This document shows, in pieces, positions 8,457 through 16,110 of a stretch of 64,000 nucleotides of DNA. This stretch comes from JBCCMQ01 sp039026235 (GTDB taxonomy: Bacteria > Pseudomonadota > Alphaproteobacteria > Rhodobacterales > Rhodobacteraceae), in assembly GCA_039026235.1 (NCBI GenBank), contig JBCCMQ010000016.1, positions 1 through 64,000 of the forward strand, written 5' to 3'. The notes beneath the pieces were generated by a model. It had not been told where the DNA came from. It searched no databases and was given only the letters and a program-made list of their open reading frames with translations. Positions within the stretch are counted from its first letter, which is position 1. Each line of letters starts with the position of its first letter. Both the position numbers and the translations under genes were made by a program.

Positions 8457-8864
8457 GTGACAGAGAAACCTATTCCGACCATCTACCCTGAAACCCGGCA
8501 CTTTTGGGAGGGCGCGGCAGCCGGCAAGCTTCTTTTGCAATACTGTCTGGACTGCCGGAAACACTATTTTCCTCCGAGACCCTTCTGTCCGTTTTGCGGC
8601 AGCCGCGCGGTAGAGATCGTGGAGGCCACTGGGCGTGGGCGGCTCTATTCCTACACGATCTCGCACCTGCCGACACCGGGCTATGAGCCGCCATTCATCG
8701 TGGCCGTGGTGATGTTGGACGAAGGCGTGAAGATGCTCACCAATATCGTGGATTGCCCGCAAGAGCCGGAAGCCTTGGCGTTGGACATGCCCCTGGAAGT
8801 GACGTTCGAGGCGCGCGGAGAGATTTTTGTTCCCCAGTTCAGACCTGCAGGGTCGATGCAATGA
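8457..8864 (+). CDS. DUF35 / OB-fold acyl-CoA-associated zinc-ribbon protein
   Basis: This small protein (135 aa) has a rubredoxin-like zinc ribbon with CLDC and CPFC separated by about 11 residues near the N-terminus. It is followed by an OB-fold with GRGRLYSYTI and PPFIVAVVML. DUF35 proteins pair with thiolase-like enzymes and are needed for their activity; in steroid-degrading actinobacteria a DUF35 domain binds the aldolase Ltp2. GTG 8457 is chosen because GAGG lies 6 nt upstream; a TTG at 8445 overlapping the MaoC stop is possible. Its stop overlaps the start of the thiolase-like gene (ATGA), which strongly suggests that the two form a complex. Confidence 0.88.
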   Translation: MTEKPIPTIYPETRHFWEGAAAGKLLLQYCLDCRKHYFPPRPFCPFCGSRAVEIVEATGRGRLYSYTISHLPTPGYEPPFIVAVVMLDEGVKMLTNIVDCPQEPEALALDMPLEVTFEARGEIFVPQFRPAGSMQ

Positions 8865-10006
8865 GCCGCGCGTCCATCGCCATCGTGGGGGCCGCCGAAA
8901 CCACGGACCTCGGAAAAGTGCCCGGATTGTCCCAGGTTGGCCTTCATGCCGATGCCGCGCTCAACGCGCTGGCTGATTGCGGGCTCGCACCGGCAGATAT
9001 CGACGGTCTTGCCACAGGCGGCCACGATGTGGCTGAGATCAACCAGTATTTGGGCATTTCGCCGACATGGTACGACGGTACGTCTGTTGGTGGGTGTACC
9101 TTCATTGCCTTGGTGCGCCACGCTGCAGCGGCGATTGAGGCAGGGCTCTGCACCACCGTGTTGATCACACACGGGGAAAGCGGACGGTCCAACCATCGTT
9201 CGCACCGCCCCATCATGCCGTCCATGCAGCAACAGGAGTTTGAGGCGATCTATGGCCCGCTCTTTCCACCCATGCGGTTTACGCTGCCCGTCCTGCGAAA
9301 GATGAAGGACGAGGGACTTACGGAAGAACAACTCGCCATGGTCGCGGTGGTACAGCGTGAATGGGCCGCGTTCCATCCACGCGCGACGGCCCGCGATCCC
9401 ATCACTGTGGATGACGTCCTCAGTTCCCGCATGATCTCTTACCCATTCCGCAAGCTCATGTGCTGTCTGGTAAGCGATGGCGGGGGCGCACTCGTGCTGA
9501 CCTCAGCAGACCGTGCAAGGGACTTTCCCACAAAACCCGTTTACCTGCGCGGCATGGGCGGAGAGGGTGCCGAAGGACCGATGGTAAGCCAGATGGAGAG
9601 CTTCACGTCATCCAAGGCGTTTCGGGTTTCCGGACGGCTCGCATTCGAAAATGCCGGGATCACCCATGCGGATGTGGATCATTTGATGATCTACGACGCC
9701 TTCGCCCATCTGCCGATCTATGGCCTTGAAGACCTTGGATTCGTGGGCCCAGGCGAGGCGGGTCCGTTCATCGCCGACGGCCACACCCGGCCAGGCGGAA
9801 GCCTACCGCTCAACACCAATGGCGGCGGGCTAAGCTACATGCACTCCGGTATGTACGGCATGTACGCACTGCAGGAAGGGGTCCGGCAGATGCGGGGTGT
9901 TTCACCTGCGCAGATCGAGAGCGCAAAAATCTCAATGGTGCATGGTGTGGGTGGAATGTTTTCCGCTGCCGCAACGGTGGTGCTGACCAACGAAGACGCC
10001 TGGTAG
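8861..10006 (+). CDS. Thiolase-like protein of the SCPx/Ltp2 type, DUF35 partner
   Basis: The protein (381 aa) has the thiolase fold: ASIAIVGAAETTDLG at the N-terminus, HAAAAIEAGLCTTVLITHGE in the core, YDAFAHLPIYGLEDLGF and the C-terminal HGVGGMFSAAA. The usual nucleophile segment (Cys-Ala-Ser/Thr-Gly) is not evident; the matching region reads SVGGCTFIAL. The C-terminal catalytic Cys-Gly pair is replaced by HGVGG. Proteins of this subgroup can act as thiolases or as retro-aldolases for tertiary beta-hydroxyacyl-CoA. ATG 8861 overlaps the DUF35 stop by 4 nt. The stop codon directly abuts the convergent enoyl-CoA hydratase gene with no gap. Fold firm; reaction open. Confidence 0.85.
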   Translation: MSRASIAIVGAAETTDLGKVPGLSQVGLHADAALNALADCGLAPADIDGLATGGHDVAEINQYLGISPTWYDGTSVGGCTFIALVRHAAAAIEAGLCTTVLITHGESGRSNHRSHRPIMPSMQQQEFEAIYGPLFPPMRFTLPVLRKMKDEGLTEEQLAMVAVVQREWAAFHPRATARDPITVDDVLSSRMISYPFRKLMCCLVSDGGGALVLTSADRARDFPTKPVYLRGMGGEGAEGPMVSQMESFTSSKAFRVSGRLAFENAGITHADVDHLMIYDAFAHLPIYGLEDLGFVGPGEAGPFIADGHTRPGGSLPLNTNGGGLSYMHSGMYGMYALQEGVRQMRGVSPAQIESAKISMVHGVGGMFSAAATVVLTNEDAW

Positions 10007-10804
10007 TTATTCGAAATTGAAGCGTGGAGGTTTCTTTTCGCCAAAACGCGAGATTGCATCACGGTGATACATGCTGGTCAGGCAAACCGCTTGCGCCTGA
10101 GCTTCAAGTTCCAGGATCGTGTCGCTGTCGCACTCCATGGCGCGTGCTGAAATCTGTTTGGTCAGCCGGAATGCGAGCGAGGAGGTTTGCGCCATCTGCC
10201 CCGCCAAGTCCATCGCCCGCGACAAGAGCGCGTCGGAGGGGCGCACTTCGAGCGCGATCCCGAGATCGCAGGCGTCTTGGGCCGACAATATGCGCGCTGT
10301 GTAGAACAATTCGCGAGCTCGCTGGAGCCCCACGACACGGGGGAGCGACCACATGAGCCCCAGGTCGGGCACAGCACCCACCTTGGCAAAGGATGCACAG
10401 AACTGAGCCCTCTCAGAGGCCACGACAAAATCGCCCACGAGCGCGAGGCCAAAGCCCGCGCCGAATGCGGGGCCATCTACCGCGGTGATGACCGGGACAG
10501 GCAGGTCCCGCAGGGCGCGAAACCAGGTTTGCGTTTCCTTCATACGCGCGAGTTGGTCCTCCGCGCCTGCGGCCTCACCGGATGCATGGCGCTCCAACAT
10601 CTTTTTGAGATCGCCGCCAGCGCAGAAGACGCCGCCCGCGCCGGTGAGAATAACTGCCTTCAATGTTTTATCATTCACGAGCTGCGCGCTGATCCCCGCA
10701 AGCCTCTCCTTTACCTCCGCGCTCAGCGCATTGCGGCGTTCGGGCTGGTTCAACGTCACGACGGCAATGCCATCCTCAATTTTCAGGGTCACGGCATTTG
10801 CCAT
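10007..10804 (-). CDS. Enoyl-CoA hydratase/isomerase (crotonase family)
   Basis: The protein (265 aa) shows the crotonase oxyanion-hole segments LTGAGGVFCAGGDLKKM and AVDGPAFGAGFGLALVGD. The loop GAVPDLGLMWSLPRVVG has Asp where PaaG-like isomerases/hydratases carry their acid residue, rather than the Glu pair of classical hydratases. It therefore may hydrate or isomerise an enoyl-CoA. ATG 10804 shares one base with the stop of the ligase gene upstream (TGATG), so the two are translationally coupled. It is the last gene of the minus operon acyl-CoA dehydrogenase-ligase-hydratase. The island thus has both a crotonase and MaoC-type hydratases, which give opposite 3-hydroxy stereochemistry. Confidence 0.9.
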   Translation of the reverse strand: MANAVTLKIEDGIAVVTLNQPERRNALSAEVKERLAGISAQLVNDKTLKAVILTGAGGVFCAGGDLKKMLERHASGEAAGAEDQLARMKETQTWFRALRDLPVPVITAVDGPAFGAGFGLALVGDFVVASERAQFCASFAKVGAVPDLGLMWSLPRVVGLQRARELFYTARILSAQDACDLGIALEVRPSDALLSRAMDLAGQMAQTSSLAFRLTKQISARAMECDSDTILELEAQAQAVCLTSMYHRDAISRFGEKKPPRFNFE

Positions 10805-12324
10805 CACGTAAGCAGCCTTCTGATTTCTGTCTTGTCGATCTTGTTGGCAGGGGTTAGCGGCAGCGCCGTCTCCCAGATGTAGACAGCCTTTGGCACCTTG
10901 TAGCCCGCAATGCGTTCCTTGCAGTGTGCGATAAGGTCCTCTGCGCTGACCCGGCTCTTGAGTGTGACCGCGGCCACAACCCGCTCTCCCCAGCGCGTGT
11001 CGGGCAATCCAAGAACCGCTGCGGTCGCGACGGCGTCGTGCAACGAAAGGCAATTCTCGGTTTCGATCGGATAGACGTTTTCACCTCCGGTGATGATCAT
11101 TTCCTTTGTGCGGCCCGAAAGGTGAAGGTAGCCGTCTGCATCCATCCATCCTGCATCGCCGGTATGGTAGAAGCCGCCGCGCAGCGCCGATTTGGTCTCT
11201 TGGGGCCGCCTCCAGTAGCCATTCATAACATTTGGCCCACGCACGGTAATCTCGCCGGTTTCTCCCGGATGGACCGGCCCATCCTCAGGCGTGACGATCC
11301 GCACGTCGCAGTAGGGCATCGGTCGACCAACGGATGAAAGCTTGGGATAGCTCCCGTCTTGAGGGCAGTGATCGGCGGAGGGAAGGACGGACATGACGGG
11401 CGAAACTTCTGTCATTCCGTAGCCTTGACTGAAAGTGACGCCTGGAAACGCTTCAATCAGTCTTTCCATCAATCCAACAGGCATCGGCGAACCGCCATAG
11501 CTCAGCTTTTTCAGCGACCTGAAGTCAAACTCCGTAAACCGCGGGTGATCCAGCATCATCTGAAACATCGTTGGCACAAGAGTAGTGGTCGTGATGCCGT
11601 GGGTTTCGATGAGTGACATCAGCGCTTCAACTTCGAATTTCGGCTGTATCACCATCGGAATTCCACACAGCGCGGCGGAGAAGACACGGCTGCCGGTTGC
11701 GAGGTGAAAAAGCGGGCCCGAGATGAGGAGGATGTCCTCCCCAGTATAGCCATAAGCCGCGCTGGTCCCGGCTGCATTGGTCTGCATGTTGGTGTGAGAG
11801 AGCATCACGCCCTTAGGCCGTCCGGTGGTGCCTGACGTGTAGAAGACGATCATTGTGTCCTGGTCTGCGGACCCGGTCTCGGCGGGTGGGGGTGCGGCTT
11901 CGGCCAGCAGATCTTCGTAGATTATCATCCCCTGTGCGGGGCCCCAGTCAGCTGAGATCAATGTGTCCACTTTCGCGGCAAAGGTCTCTGCAATGGGGGC
12001 TAAATGCCGGTCGCAAATAAGTACCCTGGGTTCGCAATCATCGAGGATGGCCCCGATCTCCGCCGGGGCCAGCCGGTTGTTCAGCGGCACGGCGAGCGCC
12101 CCAATCAAGGAGGGCGCAAAGTAGGTTTCGGTCAACCAGTGTGAATTCAGTCCGAGATAGGCAATACGATCGCCCGGTTTGACCCCGCGGGCAGCAAAGG
12201 CGCCAGCCAAAGCCTTAACCCTGTCTCGAAAGGCGGCCCAGTCATGTGTGCGTCCCTCAAACGTCGTGGCAGCCTTCTTGGGCGTGTGAAAGGCATGCTT
12301 TTCGATGAGATCGAATAGTCGCAT
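10804..12324 (-). CDS. Long-/medium-chain-type acyl-CoA synthetase (class I AMP-binding)
   Basis: This ANL ligase (506 aa) has the phosphate loop VFYTSGTTGRPKGVMLSH, A5 motif SQGYGMTEVSPV, A7/A8 segment YHTGDAGWMDADGYLHLSGR, KEMIITGGENVYP and the C-terminal lysine in LTPANKIDKTEIR. It is more canonical than the first ligase at 819. ATG 12324 overlaps the acyl-CoA dehydrogenase stop as TGATG and its own stop overlaps the hydratase start the same way, so three genes are tightly coupled. It probably activates the acid that the dehydrogenase then oxidises. The substrate is not deducible from the sequence. Confidence 0.92.
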   Translation of the reverse strand: MRLFDLIEKHAFHTPKKAATTFEGRTHDWAAFRDRVKALAGAFAARGVKPGDRIAYLGLNSHWLTETYFAPSLIGALAVPLNNRLAPAEIGAILDDCEPRVLICDRHLAPIAETFAAKVDTLISADWGPAQGMIIYEDLLAEAAPPPAETGSADQDTMIVFYTSGTTGRPKGVMLSHTNMQTNAAGTSAAYGYTGEDILLISGPLFHLATGSRVFSAALCGIPMVIQPKFEVEALMSLIETHGITTTTLVPTMFQMMLDHPRFTEFDFRSLKKLSYGGSPMPVGLMERLIEAFPGVTFSQGYGMTEVSPVMSVLPSADHCPQDGSYPKLSSVGRPMPYCDVRIVTPEDGPVHPGETGEITVRGPNVMNGYWRRPQETKSALRGGFYHTGDAGWMDADGYLHLSGRTKEMIITGGENVYPIETENCLSLHDAVATAAVLGLPDTRWGERVVAAVTLKSRVSAEDLIAHCKERIAGYKVPKAVYIWETALPLTPANKIDKTEIRRLLT

Positions 12325-13475
12325 CACGCGCGACCAAGAAGCGAGCGTCCAATGATCTCGCGCATGATCTCTCCGGTACCACCCGCAATCCGGCCAACGC
12401 GGGCATCCGCCCAGGCTCGCGCGATGGGATACTCCCACATGTAGCCATATCCGCCGAAGAGCTGGAGCAGCGCATCGAGGTGCCGACAGAGTGTCTCAGA
12501 AGAGAGCATCTTGCCCATGGCCGCATCCACCGCGTCCAGCTCGCCGGCCTCATGGGCCTCCAGACACCGGTCCACAAAGACGCGCAGCATGACCGCATCG
12601 GCCTGAGCCTCGGCAAGGCGAAAGCGGGTGTTCTGGAAATCCGCGATCGTGCCGCCAAAGGCCTTGCGCTCCTTGACGTGGTCCATCGTCCAAACAATGG
12701 CCGCCTCCAGCATTGATGCGGCGCGCACGCATTGCATCAATCTTTCCTGCGGAAGCTGTTCCATCATCTGTGCGAAGCCGCGCCCTTCGACGCCGAGAAG
12801 ATTGCCGACGGGAACGCGCACGTCATCAAAGAAAAGCTCTGCCGTGTCCTGCGCCTTCCAGCCGACTTTTTCCAAGAGCCTGTTGCCCTTGCGGAACCCG
12901 GGCGTGTCAGCGGGCACAAGGATCAGCGACGTCCCTTTGCCGCCTTTGGACGGGTCGGTCTTGCACGCCACAACGATGATATCGCAGTTGCCGCCATTGG
13001 TGATGAACACCTTTTGGCCGTTGATCACATAGTCATCGCCGTCGCGAATGGCTGTTGTCTTGATCCCCTGCACGTCGGATCCCGCCGTAGGCTCTGTCAT
13101 GCCAAGGGAGCCGATAACCTCACCGGTGGCCATCTTCGGCAACCATTCCTGTTTCACCTCTTCGGTCCCATAGGACAGCAAGTAGGGGGCGACGATATCT
13201 GAGTGCAGGCTGAACCCTGGCCCCGTGGCACCGACGCGTGCCAGCTCTTCAAGAACGACCATGGAGGCCAGAAAATCTGCACCCGCGCCGCCATATTCTT
13301 CTGGCATTGCAGCGCAAAGCAGGCCGTGTTCACCTGCTTTAATCCAGGCATCGCGGCTGACGCGGCCGTCCTTTTCCCATTGGTCGTGATAGGGAACAAT
13401 TTCAGCCTCGACGAAACGTCGCACGGTGGTGCGAAACATCTCGTGTTCCTCTGAATAGACGTTGCGCTTGAACAC
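12324..13475 (-). CDS. Acyl-CoA dehydrogenase (LCAD-like)
   Basis: The FAD enzyme (383 aa) introduces the alpha-beta double bond in acyl-CoA. Visible signatures are SLGMTEPTAGSDVQGIKT (FAD/substrate loop), GYGYMWEYPIARAWADAR and RIAGGTGEIMREII. By remembered alignment with mammalian LCAD, the Glu in AASMLEAAIVWT lies at the catalytic-base position of the LCAD/IVD group; this is inference. GGGAGG precedes a GTG start at 13475. It is the first gene of the minus operon and is divergent from the SDR gene, with the 13517-13542 operator-like repeat between them. Within a branched-acid pathway it would take the role of the peroxisomal acyl-CoA oxidase. Confidence 0.93.
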   Translation of the reverse strand: MFKRNVYSEEHEMFRTTVRRFVEAEIVPYHDQWEKDGRVSRDAWIKAGEHGLLCAAMPEEYGGAGADFLASMVVLEELARVGATGPGFSLHSDIVAPYLLSYGTEEVKQEWLPKMATGEVIGSLGMTEPTAGSDVQGIKTTAIRDGDDYVINGQKVFITNGGNCDIIVVACKTDPSKGGKGTSLILVPADTPGFRKGNRLLEKVGWKAQDTAELFFDDVRVPVGNLLGVEGRGFAQMMEQLPQERLMQCVRAASMLEAAIVWTMDHVKERKAFGGTIADFQNTRFRLAEAQADAVMLRVFVDRCLEAHEAGELDAVDAAMGKMLSSETLCRHLDALLQLFGGYGYMWEYPIARAWADARVGRIAGGTGEIMREIIGRSLLGRA

Positions 13476-13516
13476 GATACCCTCCCAGGCAATTTGCTAT
13501 CTAACTTCATAATTAG

Positions 13517-13542
13517 CTTGCAAATGATAAGCAAGCGAATTA
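13517..13542. promoter_or_regulatory. Operator-like 19-bp inverted repeat plus CGAATTA, second copy
   Basis: CTTGC (13517-13521) and GCAAG (13531-13535) flank a 9-nt AT-rich centre, then CGAATTA follows, as at 769-794. A further TTTGCTATCTA sequence lies 25 bp to the left (13493-13503). The site is central in the 95-bp divergent region between the acyl-CoA dehydrogenase and SDR genes, so one bound dimer could control both operons. Confidence 0.6.
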
Positions 13543-13570
13543 AGTACGCGTCAAGTGGGGGAGAAGCGCT

Positions 13571-14473
13571 ATGCTCGAAGGAAAAGTCGCGATCGTCACC
13601 GGAGCCGGCCGGGGGATCGGACGCGACATTGCGATTATGATGGCAACTTATGGCGCGCGCGTGGTGGTTAACGACCTTGGGGCGAGCGGAGCTGGCGAAG
13701 GCGCGGACGTTGCTCCTGCAGAGGAGGTTGTTTCCGAGATCAAGGCAGCCGGAGGCGAAGCGATTGCCAATTTCGGTAATGTCGCAAAGAGCTCAGATGC
13801 CGCATCGATCTTCGAACAGGCAATGGACAGCTTCGGCGCCACGGACATCGTAGTAAACAATGCAGGCATCCTGCGCGACGCGATTTTCCACCGCATGACC
13901 GAAGACGAATGGGACGCGGTGATTGGCGTTCACCTAAAGGGCTCATTCAACATGGCGCACGCTGTGGCGGCGCATTTCAAGGAACAAGCGTCGGGCTGCT
14001 TCATTAACTTTACGTCGACTTCCGGCCTGATTGGCAATTTCGGTCAGGCAAATTACTCGGCAGCCAAAATGGGGATCGTGGGTCTTTCAAAATCACTTGC
14101 GCTGGACATGTCGCGCTTCAACGTACGCTCGAACTGCATTGCACCTTTTGCATGGTCTCGGCTGATTGGCACCATCAAGGCGGACACGGAAGCGGAGAAA
14201 GCGCGGGTTGCCCGGATAAAAGAGATGACACCTGCAAAAATTGCGCCGCTATGTGTTGCGCTGGCCAAGCCGGATTCCAAAGTCACAGGTCAGATCTTCT
14301 GTGTCCGCAACAACGAGATCTTCCTCATGAGCCAGCCGCGACCCGTGCGTTCGATCCATCGCAGCGAGGGTTGGACACCTGAGACGGTCCTCGACCATGC
14401 CATTCCCGCGCTGGAAAGGGACTTTTATCAACTTGATCGCTCCGGCGAGATCTTCACCTGGGACCCGATTTGA
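13571..14473 (+). CDS. SDR-family 3-hydroxyacyl-CoA dehydrogenase, MFE-2-like
   Basis: The protein (300 aa) is a short-chain dehydrogenase with the cofactor motif VTGAGRGIGRDIA, NNAGILRD, a catalytic Ser in NFTSTSGLIGNFGQ and the Tyr-Lys pair in ANYSAAKMG. The insert VVVNDLGASGAGEG and the segment IFHRMTEDEWDAV are typical of the dehydrogenase unit of peroxisomal multifunctional enzyme 2, which oxidises (R)-3-hydroxyacyl-CoA. It would follow the MaoC hydratases in the pathway. It starts the plus-strand operon SDR-marR-racemase-NMO; its stop overlaps the TTG start of marR. No SCP-2 domain is attached. Confidence 0.88.
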   Translation: MLEGKVAIVTGAGRGIGRDIAIMMATYGARVVVNDLGASGAGEGADVAPAEEVVSEIKAAGGEAIANFGNVAKSSDAASIFEQAMDSFGATDIVVNNAGILRDAIFHRMTEDEWDAVIGVHLKGSFNMAHAVAAHFKEQASGCFINFTSTSGLIGNFGQANYSAAKMGIVGLSKSLALDMSRFNVRSNCIAPFAWSRLIGTIKADTEAEKARVARIKEMTPAKIAPLCVALAKPDSKVTGQIFCVRNNEIFLMSQPRPVRSIHRSEGWTPETVLDHAIPALERDFYQLDRSGEIFTWDPI

Positions 14474-14934
14474 GCGAACCATCTCGACCCCGACCGTCAT
14501 CGCTGACAGTCGACTACAAGCCGGTCTTCCACGAGCTCGCGCGGGTTCGGGCCATCCTGTTTGATGCCAAGCTTGCACCCCACGGGATTACAATTAGCCA
14601 AGCTTGGGTGCTGACCCATCTCTGGCAAGAGGATGGGTTGAGCCAGTCAAAAATTGCCGGGCGCATGGATGTGGCAACGGTAACGACATCAAAGCTTATC
14701 GACAGGCTTGAGGACCACGGGTTCGTCAAACGGCAGGTGGATCCGGCGGATCGCCGATCAAACCTTGTGTTCGCCACGAAAGAAGGGCGGGCGCTGGTCA
14801 GAGTTTTGACAAAGATCGTCTATGAAGTCGATGAAGTGGCCAATGCGGGCATTGACCCGTCGGACCTTGAAACAACGCTTGGCGTCCTTGGGCGCATGCG
14901 TGAGAATCTGAAATCGGAGTTGGCGCGCAGTTAG
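14470..14934 (+). CDS. MarR-family transcriptional regulator (second)
   Basis: The protein (154 aa) has the MarR winged helix: helix-turn-helix QSKIAGRMDVATVTTSKLID and wing KRQVDPADRRSNLVFAT. It begins with TTG at 14470, overlapping the SDR stop as TTGA, which implies translational coupling. It is only moderately similar to the MarR at 2333. Being inside the operon whose promoter carries the 13517-13542 inverted repeat, it is the best candidate for the protein that binds that repeat and the copy at 769-794. The ligand is probably an acyl-CoA or free acid of the pathway, by analogy with other MarR proteins. Family firm; target inferred. Confidence 0.9.
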   Translation: MSEPSRPRPSSLTVDYKPVFHELARVRAILFDAKLAPHGITISQAWVLTHLWQEDGLSQSKIAGRMDVATVTTSKLIDRLEDHGFVKRQVDPADRRSNLVFATKEGRALVRVLTKIVYEVDEVANAGIDPSDLETTLGVLGRMRENLKSELARS

Positions 14935-14946
14935 CGCGTATGTCCC

Positions 14947-16110
14947 ATGGCTGAACACACCGACCGACCCCTTTCTGGTTTGCGCATTGTGGAGTTCGCC
15001 GGAATCGGCCCGGGGCCCTTCGCGGCGATGATGCTTTCGGATATGGGGGCCGACGTTATCCGCGTGGATCGCATTGGCGCTGACTATGACCGCCATGATT
15101 TCCTCGCGCGCGGGCGGCGGTCCATAGCGCTTGATCTCAAACAGCCGGCCGCCGTCGAGGTCGCGCTGAAGCTCATCGATGGATCCGATGGACTGATCGA
15201 AGGCTTCCGTCCCGGGGTCATGGAGCGCCTCGGTCTTGGTCCTGATGTCTGCCGGGTTCGAAACCCGCGTCTTGTCTATGGTCGAATGACCGGGTGGGGT
15301 CAGGAGGGGCCGCTTGCGCAGGCTGCGGGTCACGATCTCAACTATATCGCACTGACCGGGGCACTTTGGACCACCGGAGGGCCCGACGGAGCGCCGACGT
15401 TTGCTGCAAACCTGCTTGGCGATTTTGGCGGCGGCGGCATGTTCCTGGCCCTTGGGATGGTTGCGGGCCTGCTGCGGGCGGCGCGCACTGGCGCAGGCGA
15501 CGTTGTGGACGCGGCCATCACAGATGGCACACACATGCTGATGAGCTTCATTCATGCGCGCCGTGCATCGGGCAGATGGAGGGATTTGCGCGGCGCTAAC
15601 ACTTTGGACGGCGGGGCCCCTTGGTACGGTGTATACGAATGTGCTTGCGGTGGCTGGGTCAGTGTTGCGGCAATCGAGCCGCGCTTTTGGGAAGAGCTTT
15701 TGCGGCTCTTGCAACTTGATGGGGTCGAGCTGGGCAATCGTACCGATCCAGCAGAGTGGCCCGCCATACGCACCGCGCTTGAACGTGTTTTTCAAGCAAA
15801 GCCGCGCGATCACTGGGTGGCGCTTCTGGAAGGGACTGATGCTTGTTTCGCCCCTGTTCTGAGCCCGGCCGAAGCGGCAAAGCATCCCCATAACGTGGCT
15901 CGAAATGCCTTTGCACCAACGGGCCCCGACCAACCTATGCCTGCGCCACGCTTTGGGGGCGATGTTAAAGCTCCAACAGCATCTCCGACCCCTCCAGGCG
16001 CACACACAGTTTCAATCCTGGCAGATCTTGGAATGAGCTCTGCTGAGATTTCGGCATTGCGCGAGGCTGGCCTGGTTGAAGCATCTTCGCCCAAGGAGAC
16101 CGCACTGTGA
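14947..16110 (+). CDS. Alpha-methylacyl-CoA racemase-like protein (CoA-transferase family III)
   Basis: The protein (387 aa) belongs to the CaiB/BaiF family and best matches AMACR/MCR, which epimerises (2R)- and (2S)-methylacyl-CoA. Catalytic residues known in mycobacterial MCR (His126, Asp156, Glu241) correspond to His in QAAGHDLNYIALTGAL (about residue 128), Asp in NLLGDFGGGGM (about 157) and Glu in SVAAIEPRFW (about 243). The N-terminal GLRIVEFAGIGPGPFAAMML is the CoA-binding start. It lies 12 nt after marR and overlaps the next gene (GTGA). Its presence suggests that the pathway handles alpha-methyl-branched acyl-CoA such as isoprenoid or sterol side-chain acids. A CoA transferase role is less likely given the racemase residues. 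Confidence 0.85.
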   Translation: MAEHTDRPLSGLRIVEFAGIGPGPFAAMMLSDMGADVIRVDRIGADYDRHDFLARGRRSIALDLKQPAAVEVALKLIDGSDGLIEGFRPGVMERLGLGPDVCRVRNPRLVYGRMTGWGQEGPLAQAAGHDLNYIALTGALWTTGGPDGAPTFAANLLGDFGGGGMFLALGMVAGLLRAARTGAGDVVDAAITDGTHMLMSFIHARRASGRWRDLRGANTLDGGAPWYGVYECACGGWVSVAAIEPRFWEELLRLLQLDGVELGNRTDPAEWPAIRTALERVFQAKPRDHWVALLEGTDACFAPVLSPAEAAKHPHNVARNAFAPTGPDQPMPAPRFGGDVKAPTASPTPPGAHTVSILADLGMSSAEISALREAGLVEASSPKETAL

